The position numbers were made by a program, and so were the translations under genes. From Cellvibrionales bacterium (GTDB lineage: Bacteria; Pseudomonadota; Gammaproteobacteria; Pseudomonadales; JAHEIH01), in assembly GCA_024639455.1 (NCBI GenBank), contig JAHEIH010000026.1, positions 118,987 to 182,986 on the forward strand: a stretch of 64,000 bases of DNA, given 5' to 3'. The notes below the pieces were generated by a model that searched no databases, was not told the DNA's origin, and was given only the letters and a program-made list of their open reading frames with translations. The first letter of the stretch is position 1; each line of letters begins with the position of its first letter. This document shows positions 54,656-63,269 of the stretch, one piece after another.

Positions 54656-55983
54656 TACTCGCGAGCCTCTGCCATCAACGCCTCAATCTCCCCGATAGTT
54701 TTTGGCACCCCGCTCGTCAATACGCGGCAGCCACTCTCAGTGACTACGACGTCGTCTTCGATACGGATGCCAATACCACGCCACTTTGCCTCGACGTTGA
54801 GATTATCGGGGGCCACATAAAGGCCCGGTTCGACGGTCATCACCATGCCTGGCTCAAGCTCACGCCATTCGCCACCGACGCGATAATCGCCCACATCGTG
54901 CACGTCTAGGCCCAACCAATGCCCGGTGCGGTGCATATAAAACTCACTGTAAGCACCTTGCTCAAGTAGCGCCTCAAGATCACCTCGCAATAGACCGTGG
55001 TCTAACAATCCCTGACACAGTACGCGCACCGCGGCTAGGTGGGAAGCATTCCAATCTTTACCGGGGGCAATCTCGTTGAAGGCCGCCTGCTGAGCATCCA
55101 GCACCACTTGGTAGAGGGCGGCCTGTTCTTTACTAAAGCGGCCATTGACCGGAAAGGTGCGGGTAATATCCGAGGCGTAATTTCCCAATTCACAGCCCGC
55201 GTCGATCAATACCAAATCACCCTCGAGCAGTGGTTCGCTATTTTCGATGTAATGCAAGATACAGCCATTGGCGCCACCTCCAACAATACTTGGGTAGGCC
55301 GGGTGGCGCGCGCCTGCCATAGCGAAAGTGTGCTGAATTTCTGCATCGAGTTGGTATTCCATCATCCCTGGGCGACAGACCTGCATGGCGCGACAATGGG
55401 CCGCGGTTGAAATATCTGCCGCGCGTTGCATTATGGCAAGCTCAGCATCGCTCTTATACAAGCGCATATCGTGTAACAGGTGGTCGAGGTCGACGAACTC
55501 TTCGGGAGGTTCAGCACCGGCGTTCGCTTTACCACGAATACTGTTTAACCAACTCATCAGCCGATTGTCAAAACTTGGATTTCGACCAAGCGAGTAATAC
55601 ACGCGGTCACGCCCCTCCATTAAGCCGGGTAGGATGTCGTCGATGTCATCGATGGGGAAGGCATCTTCGGCGCCGTAATGGCGGGTTAACCCTTCCGGGC
55701 CAACGCGCCGACCATCCCACATTTCTTTACTGGGGTCGCGATCACGACAAAAAAAGATCACTTCGCCTTGCTCTCGACCCGGCAGCATGAGCAACACCGC
55801 ATCAGGTTCAGCAAAACCGCTTAGGTAAAAAAAGTCGCTATCTTGTCGAAACAGGTAATGAGTATCGCGATTGCGAATGGTCTCGTGCGCAGCCGCGACA
55901 ATAGCAATGCTGTTGGGCGCGAGCTGGCGCATTAACTCACGTCGCCGACGGGAATATTCCGTTTGAGATATCATTAAACTCAC
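54655..55983 (-). CDS. pepP: Xaa-Pro aminopeptidase P
   Basis: The product has 442 residues. It is a metallopeptidase that removes N-terminal residues before proline. The pita-bread domain shows the metal ligands: DAGCELGNYASDITRTFP (two Asp), HRTGHWLGLDVHD (His), EPGLYV (Glu) and GIRIEDDVVV (Glu). A GTG start at 55983 is preferred, with GAGG 5 bases upstream and good alignment to the family N-terminus (ISQTEYSRRR). ATG 55974 is the alternative. It lies between ygfB and ubiH. Confidence 0.95.
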   Translation of the reverse strand: MSLMISQTEYSRRRRELMRQLAPNSIAIVAAAHETIRNRDTHYLFRQDSDFFYLSGFAEPDAVLLMLPGREQGEVIFFCRDRDPSKEMWDGRRVGPEGLTRHYGAEDAFPIDDIDDILPGLMEGRDRVYYSLGRNPSFDNRLMSWLNSIRGKANAGAEPPEEFVDLDHLLHDMRLYKSDAELAIMQRAADISTAAHCRAMQVCRPGMMEYQLDAEIQHTFAMAGARHPAYPSIVGGGANGCILHYIENSEPLLEGDLVLIDAGCELGNYASDITRTFPVNGRFSKEQAALYQVVLDAQQAAFNEIAPGKDWNASHLAAVRVLCQGLLDHGLLRGDLEALLEQGAYSEFYMHRTGHWLGLDVHDVGDYRVGGEWRELEPGMVMTVEPGLYVAPDNLNVEAKWRGIGIRIEDDVVVTESGCRVLTSGVPKTIGEIEALMAEARE

Positions 55984-56004
55984 GTCTGCCTCGACATCCT
56001 CGAG

Positions 56005-56571
56005 CTAGTGAATAGATTGCGAGGACGGTGCGGCTGCGGAGCCGCCGTCACTTCCCGCCCCCAAAAATACTGACAACGCGGCGACGCGGACAAACTCGGC
56101 GACTTCAAACAGTGCTTGCTGCGTATCTTCGTCAATGTCCTCTTCATCACCCACTTGAGAAATGGCCGCAAAATCCTCTAAAACATCTTGGGTATCTTCA
56201 TCGCTAGTGCTTCCTCCGGCAATAGCGTAGCCCGCAAGGAAACCCGCACACCACACGCTCAAGCTGCCTAGAGTCTCATTAAAATCAACATCTTCCTCAG
56301 GGAGCAACAAGGCAAAGTTCATCGCCTCGTGTTCTAGTTGCGCCAATGTTTGCTGGTATAACTGGTAAATTTCACGCTGTTGTACTTTATCATCTGGTCG
56401 TTCAACATCTAACAGACGTGCCGCTTCATTGACCCATTGGCTTTCACTAAAGCGCTTACCGGTGGCGAGTTGACCGACCAACAAACCGTGCAATTCTGAG
56501 GGTGAAACACTGGCGCCGAGTTCTACCGTAAGATCGGCGACGTCGTCAAAGGTAAGTGGCTGGTCAGACAT
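56005..56571 (-). CDS. ygfB: YgfB/UPF0149-family protein
   Basis: The product has 188 residues of the UPF0149 (YgfB/YecA) family. It is acidic and mostly helical, with SPSELHGLLVGQLATGKR near 22 and WCAGFLAGYAIAGG near 107. In Pseudomonas, YgfB is reported to influence beta-lactam resistance through regulation, but a general role is not established. It is the first gene of the ygfB-pepP-ubiH run. It is divergent from the zapA transcript. Confidence 0.92.
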   Translation of the reverse strand: MSDQPLTFDDVADLTVELGASVSPSELHGLLVGQLATGKRFSESQWVNEAARLLDVERPDDKVQQREIYQLYQQTLAQLEHEAMNFALLLPEEDVDFNETLGSLSVWCAGFLAGYAIAGGSTSDEDTQDVLEDFAAISQVGDEEDIDEDTQQALFEVAEFVRVAALSVFLGAGSDGGSAAAPSSQSIH

Positions 56572-56644
56572 AGGGAATTCCTGAAGAAAAACCCCATGCT
56601 ACCACTCTGCAGAGCGCTTTATAAGAGCAAATAGCGCGCGCCGA

Positions 56645-56674
56645 TTGACCACCATAGGGGTGCACCACTATAGT
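56645..56674 (+). promoter_or_regulatory. Sigma-70 promoter for the coiled-coil protein-zapA transcript
   Basis: TTGACC (56645-56650) and TATAGT (56669-56674) are 18 bases apart. The predicted transcript starts near 56681, 27 bases before the first ATG at 56708. Confidence 0.6.
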
Positions 56675-56707
56675 AACCCTCAATGCAAACACAGCCCCGC
56701 GTTTTTT

Positions 56708-56917
56708 ATGGATAAGACACAGTTCAAAATTATCGAACAAAAGGTCGACGACTTAATCGCCCTTTGCGAAGAGCTGCAACGCGAAAACCGTGAACTCAAG
56801 GCAAAAGAACACGCGTGGGCGCGCGAACGCAAAGAATTGATCGATAAAACCGAATTAGCCAAGCAGCGTGTGGCGCATATGATCGGTCGCCTTAAAGCAC
56901 TGGAGCAAGAGAGCTAA
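56708..56917 (+). CDS. Short coiled-coil protein next to zapA (TIGR02449-like)
   Basis: The product has 69 residues, almost all one charged coiled coil (LCEELQRENRELKAKEHAW). It matches the short TIGR02449-type family found just upstream of zapA in Pseudomonas-like bacteria. The layout recalls ZapB-like cell-division factors, but that role is only suggestive. The start is ATG 56708; a longer in-frame extension would run through the promoter. No strong ribosome site is seen. The stop overlaps the zapA ATG (TAATG), so the two are coupled. Confidence 0.8.
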   Translation: MDKTQFKIIEQKVDDLIALCEELQRENRELKAKEHAWARERKELIDKTELAKQRVAHMIGRLKALEQES

Positions 56918-57219
56918 TGGAAACCGTTATTGTCCATATCCTCGACAAGGAATACCAAGTTGCCTGCCCTGCTGAGCAAAAAGAAGCGCTGCGCGAATCA
57001 GCCTGGCAACTAGACCAGCAGATGCGCAAGATCAAGCAAGGCGGCAAGATCATTGGCCTTGAGCGTATTGCAGTGATGTCGGCACTCAACACCACCTACG
57101 AGTTGCTACATGGCAACACCCCCGTGGCGGCTAGTCATACCGTCACCCAACGCGACATCGATAGCCTTAACAAAAAACTGGACGAAGCGATGTATCGTCT
57201 TCGTCAAATTGAAATCTAA
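56917..57219 (+). CDS. zapA: Cell division protein ZapA
   Basis: The product has 100 residues: an N-terminal ZapA globular domain (VIVHILDKEYQVACPAEQ) followed by a helix for coiled-coil dimers. It binds FtsZ filaments and promotes Z-ring assembly. The gene order coiled-coil gene, zapA, 6S RNA, fthC is widely conserved in Gammaproteobacteria and supports the call. Confidence 0.93.
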   Translation: METVIVHILDKEYQVACPAEQKEALRESAWQLDQQMRKIKQGGKIIGLERIAVMSALNTTYELLHGNTPVAASHTVTQRDIDSLNKKLDEAMYRLRQIEI

Positions 57220-57248
57220 TAGACACTGCGCGATGCCCTTGGCTTTGG

Positions 57249-57254
57249 TATAAT
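57249..57254 (+). promoter_or_regulatory. -10 box of the 6S RNA gene
   Basis: A perfect TATAAT lies about 7 bases before the predicted 5' end of 6S RNA. No clear -35 box was found at the expected distance. Confidence 0.65.
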
Positions 57255-57260
57255 CCAAAC

Positions 57261-57433
57261 CAACCTGAGATATTCGCTAGCCGATAATGTCCCTGAGCCG
57301 ATAAGCGTAGTACCGGGGGATCTTATGATAGACGGTGAGCATGTCCGCAAGACGGAAAGCCTAAAGTTTACTAGGGTCCACCATCTTGAACCTGTGGGTT
57401 CAAGGCCAACTTGGCAGCGGTATCTCGGGCCCT
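57261..57433 (+). ncRNA. ssrS: 6S RNA
   Basis: This is a regulatory RNA that binds sigma-70 RNA polymerase in stationary phase. It lies between zapA and fthC, its usual place. Recognisable conserved segments are CCTGAGATATTCGC at the 5' end, CCCTGAGCCGATA, GGTGAGCATGTCCG, CTTGAACC-TGTGGGTTCAAGG and GGTATCTCGGGCC at the 3' end. The 5' and 3' ends can pair (CTGAGATA with TATCTCGG) to form the closing stem. The exact ends are estimated to within a few bases. Confidence 0.93.
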
Positions 57434-57446
57434 TTATGAGTTCACT

Positions 57447-57995
57447 ATGATCGATAAGCATCAACTGCGGCAATCCCTCAAGCAACGTCGCCGCGCCCTT
57501 AACGCCGAAGATATTGCCTTAGCTTCCGACCAAGCCTGCCAATCCCTACGATCCATTGAGCGCTTCCAACAAGCCAAACATGTCGCTATTTACAGCCCTT
57601 TTGCCGGTGAAATTGACCCCCTTGCACTGTTACAACAAGACAAGCAGTTCTACCTGCCCGTGGTTGAAGACAACTTTGCAATGCGTTTTATTGCCGTCAA
57701 CGATAGCGAAGACATGGCGCTAAACCGCTACGGTATTTTAGAACCCACTGGCAACCAAACGATTGCTGTATTCGAGCTAGAGGCTATTGTCATCCCGCTA
57801 GTAGGATTCAACCGCCGTGGTGATCGATTGGGCATGGGCGCGGGTTACTACGACCGGGCACTAGCGCAATGCAGTGAAAAAACGTTTCGGGTGGGATTTG
57901 CCTATTCGTGGCAGGAAGTGGAACAGCTGCGCAGCGAGCACTGGGATATGCCGCTACACGCTGTGGTGACAGAACAAGAACAGATCATTTGTTGA
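57447..57995 (+). CDS. fthC: 5-formyltetrahydrofolate cyclo-ligase
   Basis: The product has 182 residues. It uses ATP to convert 5-formyl-THF to methenyl-THF. Marks are LRQSLKQRRRALNAEDI at the start, YSPFAGEIDPLALL, and the C-terminal VPLVGFNRRGDRLGMGAGYYDR (given here as its core GDRLGMGAGYYDRAL). It lies 14 bases after the 6S RNA and is probably produced from the same primary transcript. ATG 57447 avoids overlap with the RNA. The end overlaps a small convergent gene by 11 bases. Confidence 0.94.
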   Translation: MIDKHQLRQSLKQRRRALNAEDIALASDQACQSLRSIERFQQAKHVAIYSPFAGEIDPLALLQQDKQFYLPVVEDNFAMRFIAVNDSEDMALNRYGILEPTGNQTIAVFELEAIVIPLVGFNRRGDRLGMGAGYYDRALAQCSEKTFRVGFAYSWQEVEQLRSEHWDMPLHAVVTEQEQIIC

Positions 57996-58134
57996 GGTAA
58001 ACGCCTTGGTGAAAAGCCGGTACACTCATATTCTGTTCGTCGCTGTCGTTCATCGCCCGAGTCGCCGCGGTAACAAATATACCCAAGGCGAGCACGATAA
58101 CGATAACAAATACTGGGTCTAACTTCTTACGCAT
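57985..58134 (-). CDS. Small single-span membrane protein
   Basis: The product has 49 residues: MRKKLDP, then a hydrophobic helix (VFVIVIVLALGIFVTAA) and a polar tail. ATG 58134 is preferred over a longer frame to 58212, because translation there would begin with a run unlike a membrane protein N-terminus. The ribosome site is weak. I recognise no function. It sits 80 bases after ilvA in the same direction. Confidence 0.5.
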   Translation of the reverse strand: MRKKLDPVFVIVIVLALGIFVTAATRAMNDSDEQNMSVPAFHQGVYLNK

Positions 58135-58214
58135 TGGGTAGCCTATTATTTCTATTGGTACTACGTTATGCGTCCTTTCGCTAACGAGTGATTGCTCACT
58201 CACAAAGTCCATTT

Positions 58215-59753
58215 TTAAGTCGAGGTTATCGACCTTGCCGCCAAAAATTGTTGGTAGGCAATACTGTTAGTCTCATTAATGAACGGATAGTTCAATTCCG
58301 TTAAATAATTTTCTAACTCAACTCGTTCCTGCTCGGGGACTTCCATGCCCACTAATACTCTGCCAAACGCTGCACCGTGGTTACGATAGTGGAACATGGA
58401 AATGTTCCATCGGTTGCCCAGTGTGCTCAAAAAATTTAACAGCGCGCCAGGGCGCTCGGGGAATTCAAAGCGATACACGCATTCGTCGTGGATCGTTGCG
58501 GGGGCTGGGCCACCAACCATGTGGCGAATATGCAACTTTGCCATCTCGTTGTCTGTGAGGTCGGTCACTAAATAACCTTTTTCACGCAACATTTCGACCA
58601 TTTGGTGGCGATCATCACCGCCGGGAGACACTTGCACACCGACAAAAATCTGCGCGTCCTTAGGGTCACCCATGCGATAGTTAAATTCTGTAATGGCGCG
58701 ACGGCCAAGCGCTGCGCAGAATTTTTTAAAGCTGCCGGGCTTTTCGGGGATACAAACACTCAGTACGGCTTCACGTTGCTCGCCGATTTCGGTGCGCTCG
58801 GAAATGTAGCGCAGACGATCGAAATTACTATTGGCACCACTAGCAATGGCTACTAGGGTCTGTCCGCTAACGCCATGCTCTGCGATGTATTTTTTCAAGC
58901 CCGCTAAGGCTAATGAACCTGAGGGCTCGGCTATGGATCGCGTATCGTCAAAAATATCTTTAATGGCGGCACACATCTCGTCAGTATTGCAAGTGATAAC
59001 ACCGTCGATGGTGTCGCGGATGACGCGGAAGGTTTCTTCACCGATCTGGGCCACAGCCACACCCTCGGCAAAAATACCCACGTGGTCCAGTACCACGCGT
59101 TCACCAGCCTCCATGGCCGCTTTCAAGCAGGCGGAATCTTCTGACTCTACCGCAAAAACCTTGACGTCGGGCCGAACATATTTAACATAAGCGGCCACAC
59201 CGGCCGCCAAGCCACCGCCCCCCACGGGCAGAAAAATAGCGTCTAGTGGTCCGCTCACCTGACGCAAAATCTCCACCCCGATAGTACCTTGCCCAGCAAT
59301 AACTTCTGGGTCATCAAAGGGGTGGACATACACCATGCCTTTTTCGACGACCAGTTCTTTGGCAAGCTTCGAAGCCTCATCAAATGTATCGCCGTGCAAC
59401 ACCACCTTGGCACCGCGCGAACGCACCGCGTCGACCTTAATAGCCGGGGTGGTACGCGGCATAACGATGGTGGCCTTCACCTTCATTCGCTGCGCGGCAA
59501 GCGCCAAACCCTGCGCATGGTTGCCCGCCGAGGCCGCCACGACACCGCGATCACGTTCCTCTTGGCTGAGCGAAGCCATCTTGTTGTATGCGCCACGCAG
59601 TTTGAAGGAAAACACCTCTTGCAGATCTTCACGCTTTAACAAAATATTATTGTTCAAGCGCTTAGATAACAGACGCGCATGGTCGACAGGACTTTCAATC
59701 GCCACGTCGTAGACGCGCGCACCGAGGATCTTTTTGATGTAAGTTTCAGGCAT
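58215..59753 (-). CDS. ilvA: Threonine dehydratase, biosynthetic
   Basis: The product has 512 residues. It is a PLP enzyme that makes 2-oxobutyrate from threonine for isoleucine synthesis. The PLP lysine lies in FSFKLRGAYNKM, the phosphate loop in PVGGGGLAAGVA, and two ACT-like regulatory domains occupy the last 190 residues (for example RPGALLNFLSTLG), consistent with isoleucine feedback. The start is set at ATG 59753 (MPETYIKKIL) by fit to the family; no good ribosome site is seen for this or the upstream ATG at 59774. It is divergent from rpiA. Confidence 0.95.
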   Translation of the reverse strand: MPETYIKKILGARVYDVAIESPVDHARLLSKRLNNNILLKREDLQEVFSFKLRGAYNKMASLSQEERDRGVVAASAGNHAQGLALAAQRMKVKATIVMPRTTPAIKVDAVRSRGAKVVLHGDTFDEASKLAKELVVEKGMVYVHPFDDPEVIAGQGTIGVEILRQVSGPLDAIFLPVGGGGLAAGVAAYVKYVRPDVKVFAVESEDSACLKAAMEAGERVVLDHVGIFAEGVAVAQIGEETFRVIRDTIDGVITCNTDEMCAAIKDIFDDTRSIAEPSGSLALAGLKKYIAEHGVSGQTLVAIASGANSNFDRLRYISERTEIGEQREAVLSVCIPEKPGSFKKFCAALGRRAITEFNYRMGDPKDAQIFVGVQVSPGGDDRHQMVEMLREKGYLVTDLTDNEMAKLHIRHMVGGPAPATIHDECVYRFEFPERPGALLNFLSTLGNRWNISMFHYRNHGAAFGRVLVGMEVPEQERVELENYLTELNYPFINETNSIAYQQFLAARSITST

Positions 59754-59800
59754 AGGGAAAACGGGCCAGAGCATTTAAAAACGCCATATTAACAGAGGCT

Positions 59801-59829
59801 TTCGACAAACTCACTCGAGTCTATATAAT
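59801..59829 (+). promoter_or_regulatory. Promoter of rpiA
   Basis: TTCGAC (59801-59806) and a perfect TATAAT (59824-59829) are 17 bases apart. The expected start of transcription is near 59836, about 26 bases before the rpiA ATG. Confidence 0.65.
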
Positions 59830-59861
59830 TGTCGTCACGATAAAACAATAGAGCAGCCATT

Positions 59862-60536
59862 ATGGATCAAAATGCCTTAAAAAAAGCGGTCGCGGAAGCC
59901 GCTCTCGCCTATATAAAACCCAAACTGAGTAGTGATAGCATCGTTGGTGTTGGCACGGGTTCCACCGCTAACTTTTTTATCGACGCGCTGGCAGCACTGC
60001 GCGACGACTTCAAAGCCGCAGTCGCGAGTTCCGAAGCCACCGCCGCGCGCTTGAAAAGCCACGGGATTGAGGTGATCGACCTGAATGAGGCTGGCGAATG
60101 CGAGGTCTATGTTGATGGGGCGGATGAAAGCAATGCCCACCTGCACTTAATCAAAGGCGGTGGCGCCGCTCTGACTCGCGAAAAAATCGTCACTGCCGCG
60201 TCGCGTGAATTCATTTGCATCGCCGATCAAAGCAAATGGGTAGAGACCTTGGGCGCCTTCCCTCTGCCAGTGGAAGTGATTCCTATGGCGCGCAGTTACG
60301 TCGCCAGACAAATCGTTAAGCTAGGCGGTGATCCGGTGTACCGCGAAGGGGTAGTGACCGACAATGGCAATATTATTCTCGATGTTTACAACTTCGACAT
60401 CCCCGATCCAGTAGCCACCGAGCATGCGCTCAATAGCATCGTGGGCGTTGTCACCAACGGTCTGTTTGCGGCGCGCCCGGCTGATGTATTGCTGCTTGGC
60501 ACCGAAAACGGGGTTGAAACCATTTTCGCTAAGTAA
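59862..60536 (+). CDS. rpiA: Ribose-5-phosphate isomerase A
   Basis: The product has 224 residues. It interconverts ribose 5-phosphate and ribulose 5-phosphate. Marks are [16 protein letters not shown] near 28, [26 protein letters not shown], and [15 protein letters not shown] at the end. A clear promoter precedes it. The convergent HIBCH-like gene ends at the very next base after its stop codon. Confidence 0.97.
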   Translation: MDQNALKKAVAEAALAYIKPKLSSDSIVGVGTGSTANFFIDALAALRDDFKAAVASSEATAARLKSHGIEVIDLNEAGECEVYVDGADESNAHLHLIKGGGAALTREKIVTAASREFICIADQSKWVETLGAFPLPVEVIPMARSYVARQIVKLGGDPVYREGVVTDNGNIILDVYNFDIPDPVATEHALNSIVGVVTNGLFAARPADVLLLGTENGVETIFAK

Positions 60537-61640
60537 CTATAGGTCGCGTAGCGGGTTATCGGGCCACGGTGGTTCAAAGAACGCATCCACGTAAGCCTCG
60601 CTGACATCTTCGACACGGGCAAACTGCCATTTTGGTTGTTTGTCTTTGTCGATGATCAACGCGCGAACCCCCTCGCTAAACTCAGGGTGGCGCACCGTAT
60701 TGGTCGACAGCACCATTTCTGCGCGCAAACAGTCTTCGATACTCAAGCCTTCGCAACGGATCAGTTGCAAATATGTCCAAACGATCGACAAGGGCGACCC
60801 CGCCTGCATCAATGCGGCGGCTCGCTGTAACCACGGATCATCGGCATCACTCAGCGAGGCGAGGCCTTCCACCACGTCATGCAACGAGGGTCGATCGATG
60901 ATCTCTTCGATGGTGTCGAGATGAGGTCCTATCTGAGCCTCAGGTAACGCGCTGTCAGCCAGTGCCAAGCCGTTTAGCACCTCGGCAATACTGGCCTCGA
61001 CCTCACCCTTCACCAGCCTATCGCAAAGTGCATCTATTAAGCGTTGTTGCATGCCGTCGGCGATGGCGCAATTCACCAATCCGAGATCCAAAGCATCGCG
61101 TGCATTAATCGATGCCCCCGTCAGAGCAAGGAAATAGCCAGCGCGCTGTGGCCACTGGGGCAAGAAATAGCTAGCCGCTACATCGGGGTAGAGAGCAATG
61201 GCAATTTCCGGCATAGCAATGCGGGTTGATGGCGTTACAAGACGATAATCACAGGGTTCGTACAACCCCATGCCGCCCCCCATCAACACCCCGTGGCCCA
61301 GACAGATCAAGGGCTTAGGATATTTATGCAGACAATAGTTAAGGCGGTACTCGCGTTCAAAGAAGTATTCCGCCTCTACCGCCGGCCAGGAAGGATTTTG
61401 TTGCGCCGATTGGTACATGGCACGTATATCTCCACCGGCGCAAAAACCCTTATCTCCCTCGCCATCAATGAGTACCGCGAGTACATCGTCGCGCGTGGCA
61501 AAATCATCTAAGGCTAAGTGCATTGCGTCAACCATGTCTTGGTTTAAGGCATTGATGGCACGCACGTTGTTAAGACTGATACGGCCTAAAAATGAGCCAT
61601 CAAGACAAGGGTATTGGCGTATGAGAATACTATCGGACAC
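60537..61640 (-). CDS. 3-hydroxyisobutyryl-CoA hydrolase-like crotonase
   Basis: The product has 367 residues of the crotonase superfamily, HIBCH-like subgroup. The oxyanion-hole segments are GEGDKGFCAGGDIRAMY and GHGVLMGGGMGLYEPCDYRL, and the C-terminal half has the HIBCH-type FSEGVRALIIDKDKQPKW. It would release 3-hydroxyisobutyrate from its CoA ester in valine breakdown, although some members act on other 3-hydroxyacyl-CoAs. It follows the marR-like gene by 29 bases. No other valine-degradation gene is in the window. Confidence 0.88.
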   Translation of the reverse strand: MSDSILIRQYPCLDGSFLGRISLNNVRAINALNQDMVDAMHLALDDFATRDDVLAVLIDGEGDKGFCAGGDIRAMYQSAQQNPSWPAVEAEYFFEREYRLNYCLHKYPKPLICLGHGVLMGGGMGLYEPCDYRLVTPSTRIAMPEIAIALYPDVAASYFLPQWPQRAGYFLALTGASINARDALDLGLVNCAIADGMQQRLIDALCDRLVKGEVEASIAEVLNGLALADSALPEAQIGPHLDTIEEIIDRPSLHDVVEGLASLSDADDPWLQRAAALMQAGSPLSIVWTYLQLIRCEGLSIEDCLRAEMVLSTNTVRHPEFSEGVRALIIDKDKQPKWQFARVEDVSEAYVDAFFEPPWPDNPLRDL

Positions 61641-61669
61641 TGGTCACTCCCGGGGAGAAGAACGTCTCG

Positions 61670-62152
61670 TTATTCTATAGGAGATGTTTTTTTGGGTGAG
61701 GTCTTACGGCGCGCCATTTCCTCTACACGACTATCGAGGCGGTTTAGGATACGGTGAAGTTCTTGGCGATCTATCTCGGACAAGGGCTCGAGCAGCTCCT
61801 TTTGCCATTCAAGTGCTCGGGGCACTACCACCCGATACAGTTCGCGCCCTTTCTTGGTGAGGGAAAGTTCTGCCGCGCGACTATCACTCAGAGAGGTCTG
61901 ACGCTGCAAATACCCCTTTTCTTCTAGGCTTTTTATCGCACGCGACACCCTTACCTTATCCATGTGGGTATAGTTGACAATGTCCTTAGCCAGTACGGCG
62001 CGTCGTTCATGGAGTGCCGCTAATACCCGCCATTCAGCGATGTTAATGCCAAATTCTGATTGGTATATACGCGACAACGCGACGCTGATTCGCTCGGCGG
62101 CGTTATTCAGTCGGTAGGGTAAAAACTCTTGTAGGCTAAGGTCTTTAGTCAT
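61670..62152 (-). CDS. MarR-family transcriptional regulator
   Basis: The product has 160 residues. It is a winged helix of the MarR type, with AEWRVLAALHERRAVLAKDI, then KVRVSRAIKSLEEKGYLQRQ and a DSRAAELSLTKKGRELY wing. MarR proteins usually bind phenolic or acyl ligands as dimers. It lies between gpsA (9-base gap) and the HIBCH-like gene, all in one direction, so it may be co-transcribed with both. The target is unknown. Confidence 0.9.
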   Translation of the reverse strand: MTKDLSLQEFLPYRLNNAAERISVALSRIYQSEFGINIAEWRVLAALHERRAVLAKDIVNYTHMDKVRVSRAIKSLEEKGYLQRQTSLSDSRAAELSLTKKGRELYRVVVPRALEWQKELLEPLSEIDRQELHRILNRLDSRVEEMARRKTSPKKTSPIE

Positions 62153-62161
62153 GGTATGAAA

Positions 62162-63163
62162 TCAACCTGGCTCCCACTCGGCGCCCGCTTCGGTACGAAT
62201 GATATTACGGAAGGCCTCTTTCGCCGAACCGCCATCGACCACCACATTGTACACAAACTGGGTGATAGGCATAGCAACATCAACTGCCCGCGCTAACTCT
62301 AGCACCGCGCCCACACTCTTGACGCCCTCGGCTACCATCACCATTTCATCAATAATGGTCTGGATATCTTTACCCTGGCCTAGCGCAAAGCCTACGCTAC
62401 GATTGCGACTCTTGTTACTGGTACACGTAGCGATCATATCGCCCATCCCCGCCAAGCCCGCAAAGGTTTCTGGACGGCCACCGAGTGCAACGCCAAGGCG
62501 GGTGACCTCTGACAAGCCGCGGGTAATCAGCGCCGCCCGAGTGTTGTCGCCAGCACCGAGGCCGTCGCCAATACCTACCGCAATGGCGATAACATTTTTC
62601 AGCACACCGCCCAATTCGCAGCCCGCCACGTCGTTGTTACTGTAAACACGGAACACGCCGTTGCTGAACAACGACTGTAATTCGCGAACGATGGTCTCGT
62701 CGTCCATCGCCAATACTGTCGCCGCGGCTTGTCCCGCCATAATTTCAGCAGCCAAATTAGGACCCGACAACACACCGAAGGGGTGGCCGGGAAGTTCGTC
62801 AGCAATGATTTCTGTCATGCGCTTATTGGTATACTTTTCCAGGCCTTTGGTGAGGCTAATGACTGGCACCCAAGTGCGCAGATAAGGAGCAACTTGTTGT
62901 AGAATATCGCGAAAACCGTGCGAGGGCACCGCCACGATCAATACATCTGCCGAAGAGACCGTCGCTTTTAAATCGCTATTAGCAACCAATTTTGGCGATA
63001 GCTTAGCATCGGGAAGATATTTGCTATTGCTGTGCTCGTTGTTAATTTCGTCTACGGTCACTGGACTGCGCGCCCACAGAGTGGTTGGATTGTTTCTCGC
63101 CACTAGCGACGCCACGGTTGTGCCCCATGATCCGCCGCCAAGAAGTGCCACATTTAGTGTCAT
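62162..63163 (-). CDS. gpsA: Glycerol-3-phosphate dehydrogenase [NAD(P)+]
   Basis: The product has 333 residues. It reduces dihydroxyacetone phosphate to glycerol 3-phosphate for phospholipid synthesis. Marks are the N-terminal ALLGGGSWGTTVASLVARN, VISLTKGLEKYT, GVLSGPNLAAEI, the catalytic-lysine segment CELGGVLKNVIAIAVGIGDG, and GLAGMGDMIATCTS. It is the first gene of the minus-strand gpsA-marR-HIBCH run and divergent from ybaK. Confidence 0.97.
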   Translation of the reverse strand: MTLNVALLGGGSWGTTVASLVARNNPTTLWARSPVTVDEINNEHSNSKYLPDAKLSPKLVANSDLKATVSSADVLIVAVPSHGFRDILQQVAPYLRTWVPVISLTKGLEKYTNKRMTEIIADELPGHPFGVLSGPNLAAEIMAGQAAATVLAMDDETIVRELQSLFSNGVFRVYSNNDVAGCELGGVLKNVIAIAVGIGDGLGAGDNTRAALITRGLSEVTRLGVALGGRPETFAGLAGMGDMIATCTSNKSRNRSVGFALGQGKDIQTIIDEMVMVAEGVKSVGAVLELARAVDVAMPITQFVYNVVVDGGSAKEAFRNIIRTEAGAEWEPG

Positions 63164-63269
63164 ATGTCGTTCCTATTTTTATAGGCGCTATTCTAGCACG
63201 CTCGTGTAAAAACCCTATGCCACAATCCACGTATTCGAGGTATGCTGTGATGCAAAATAAGGAATACCC

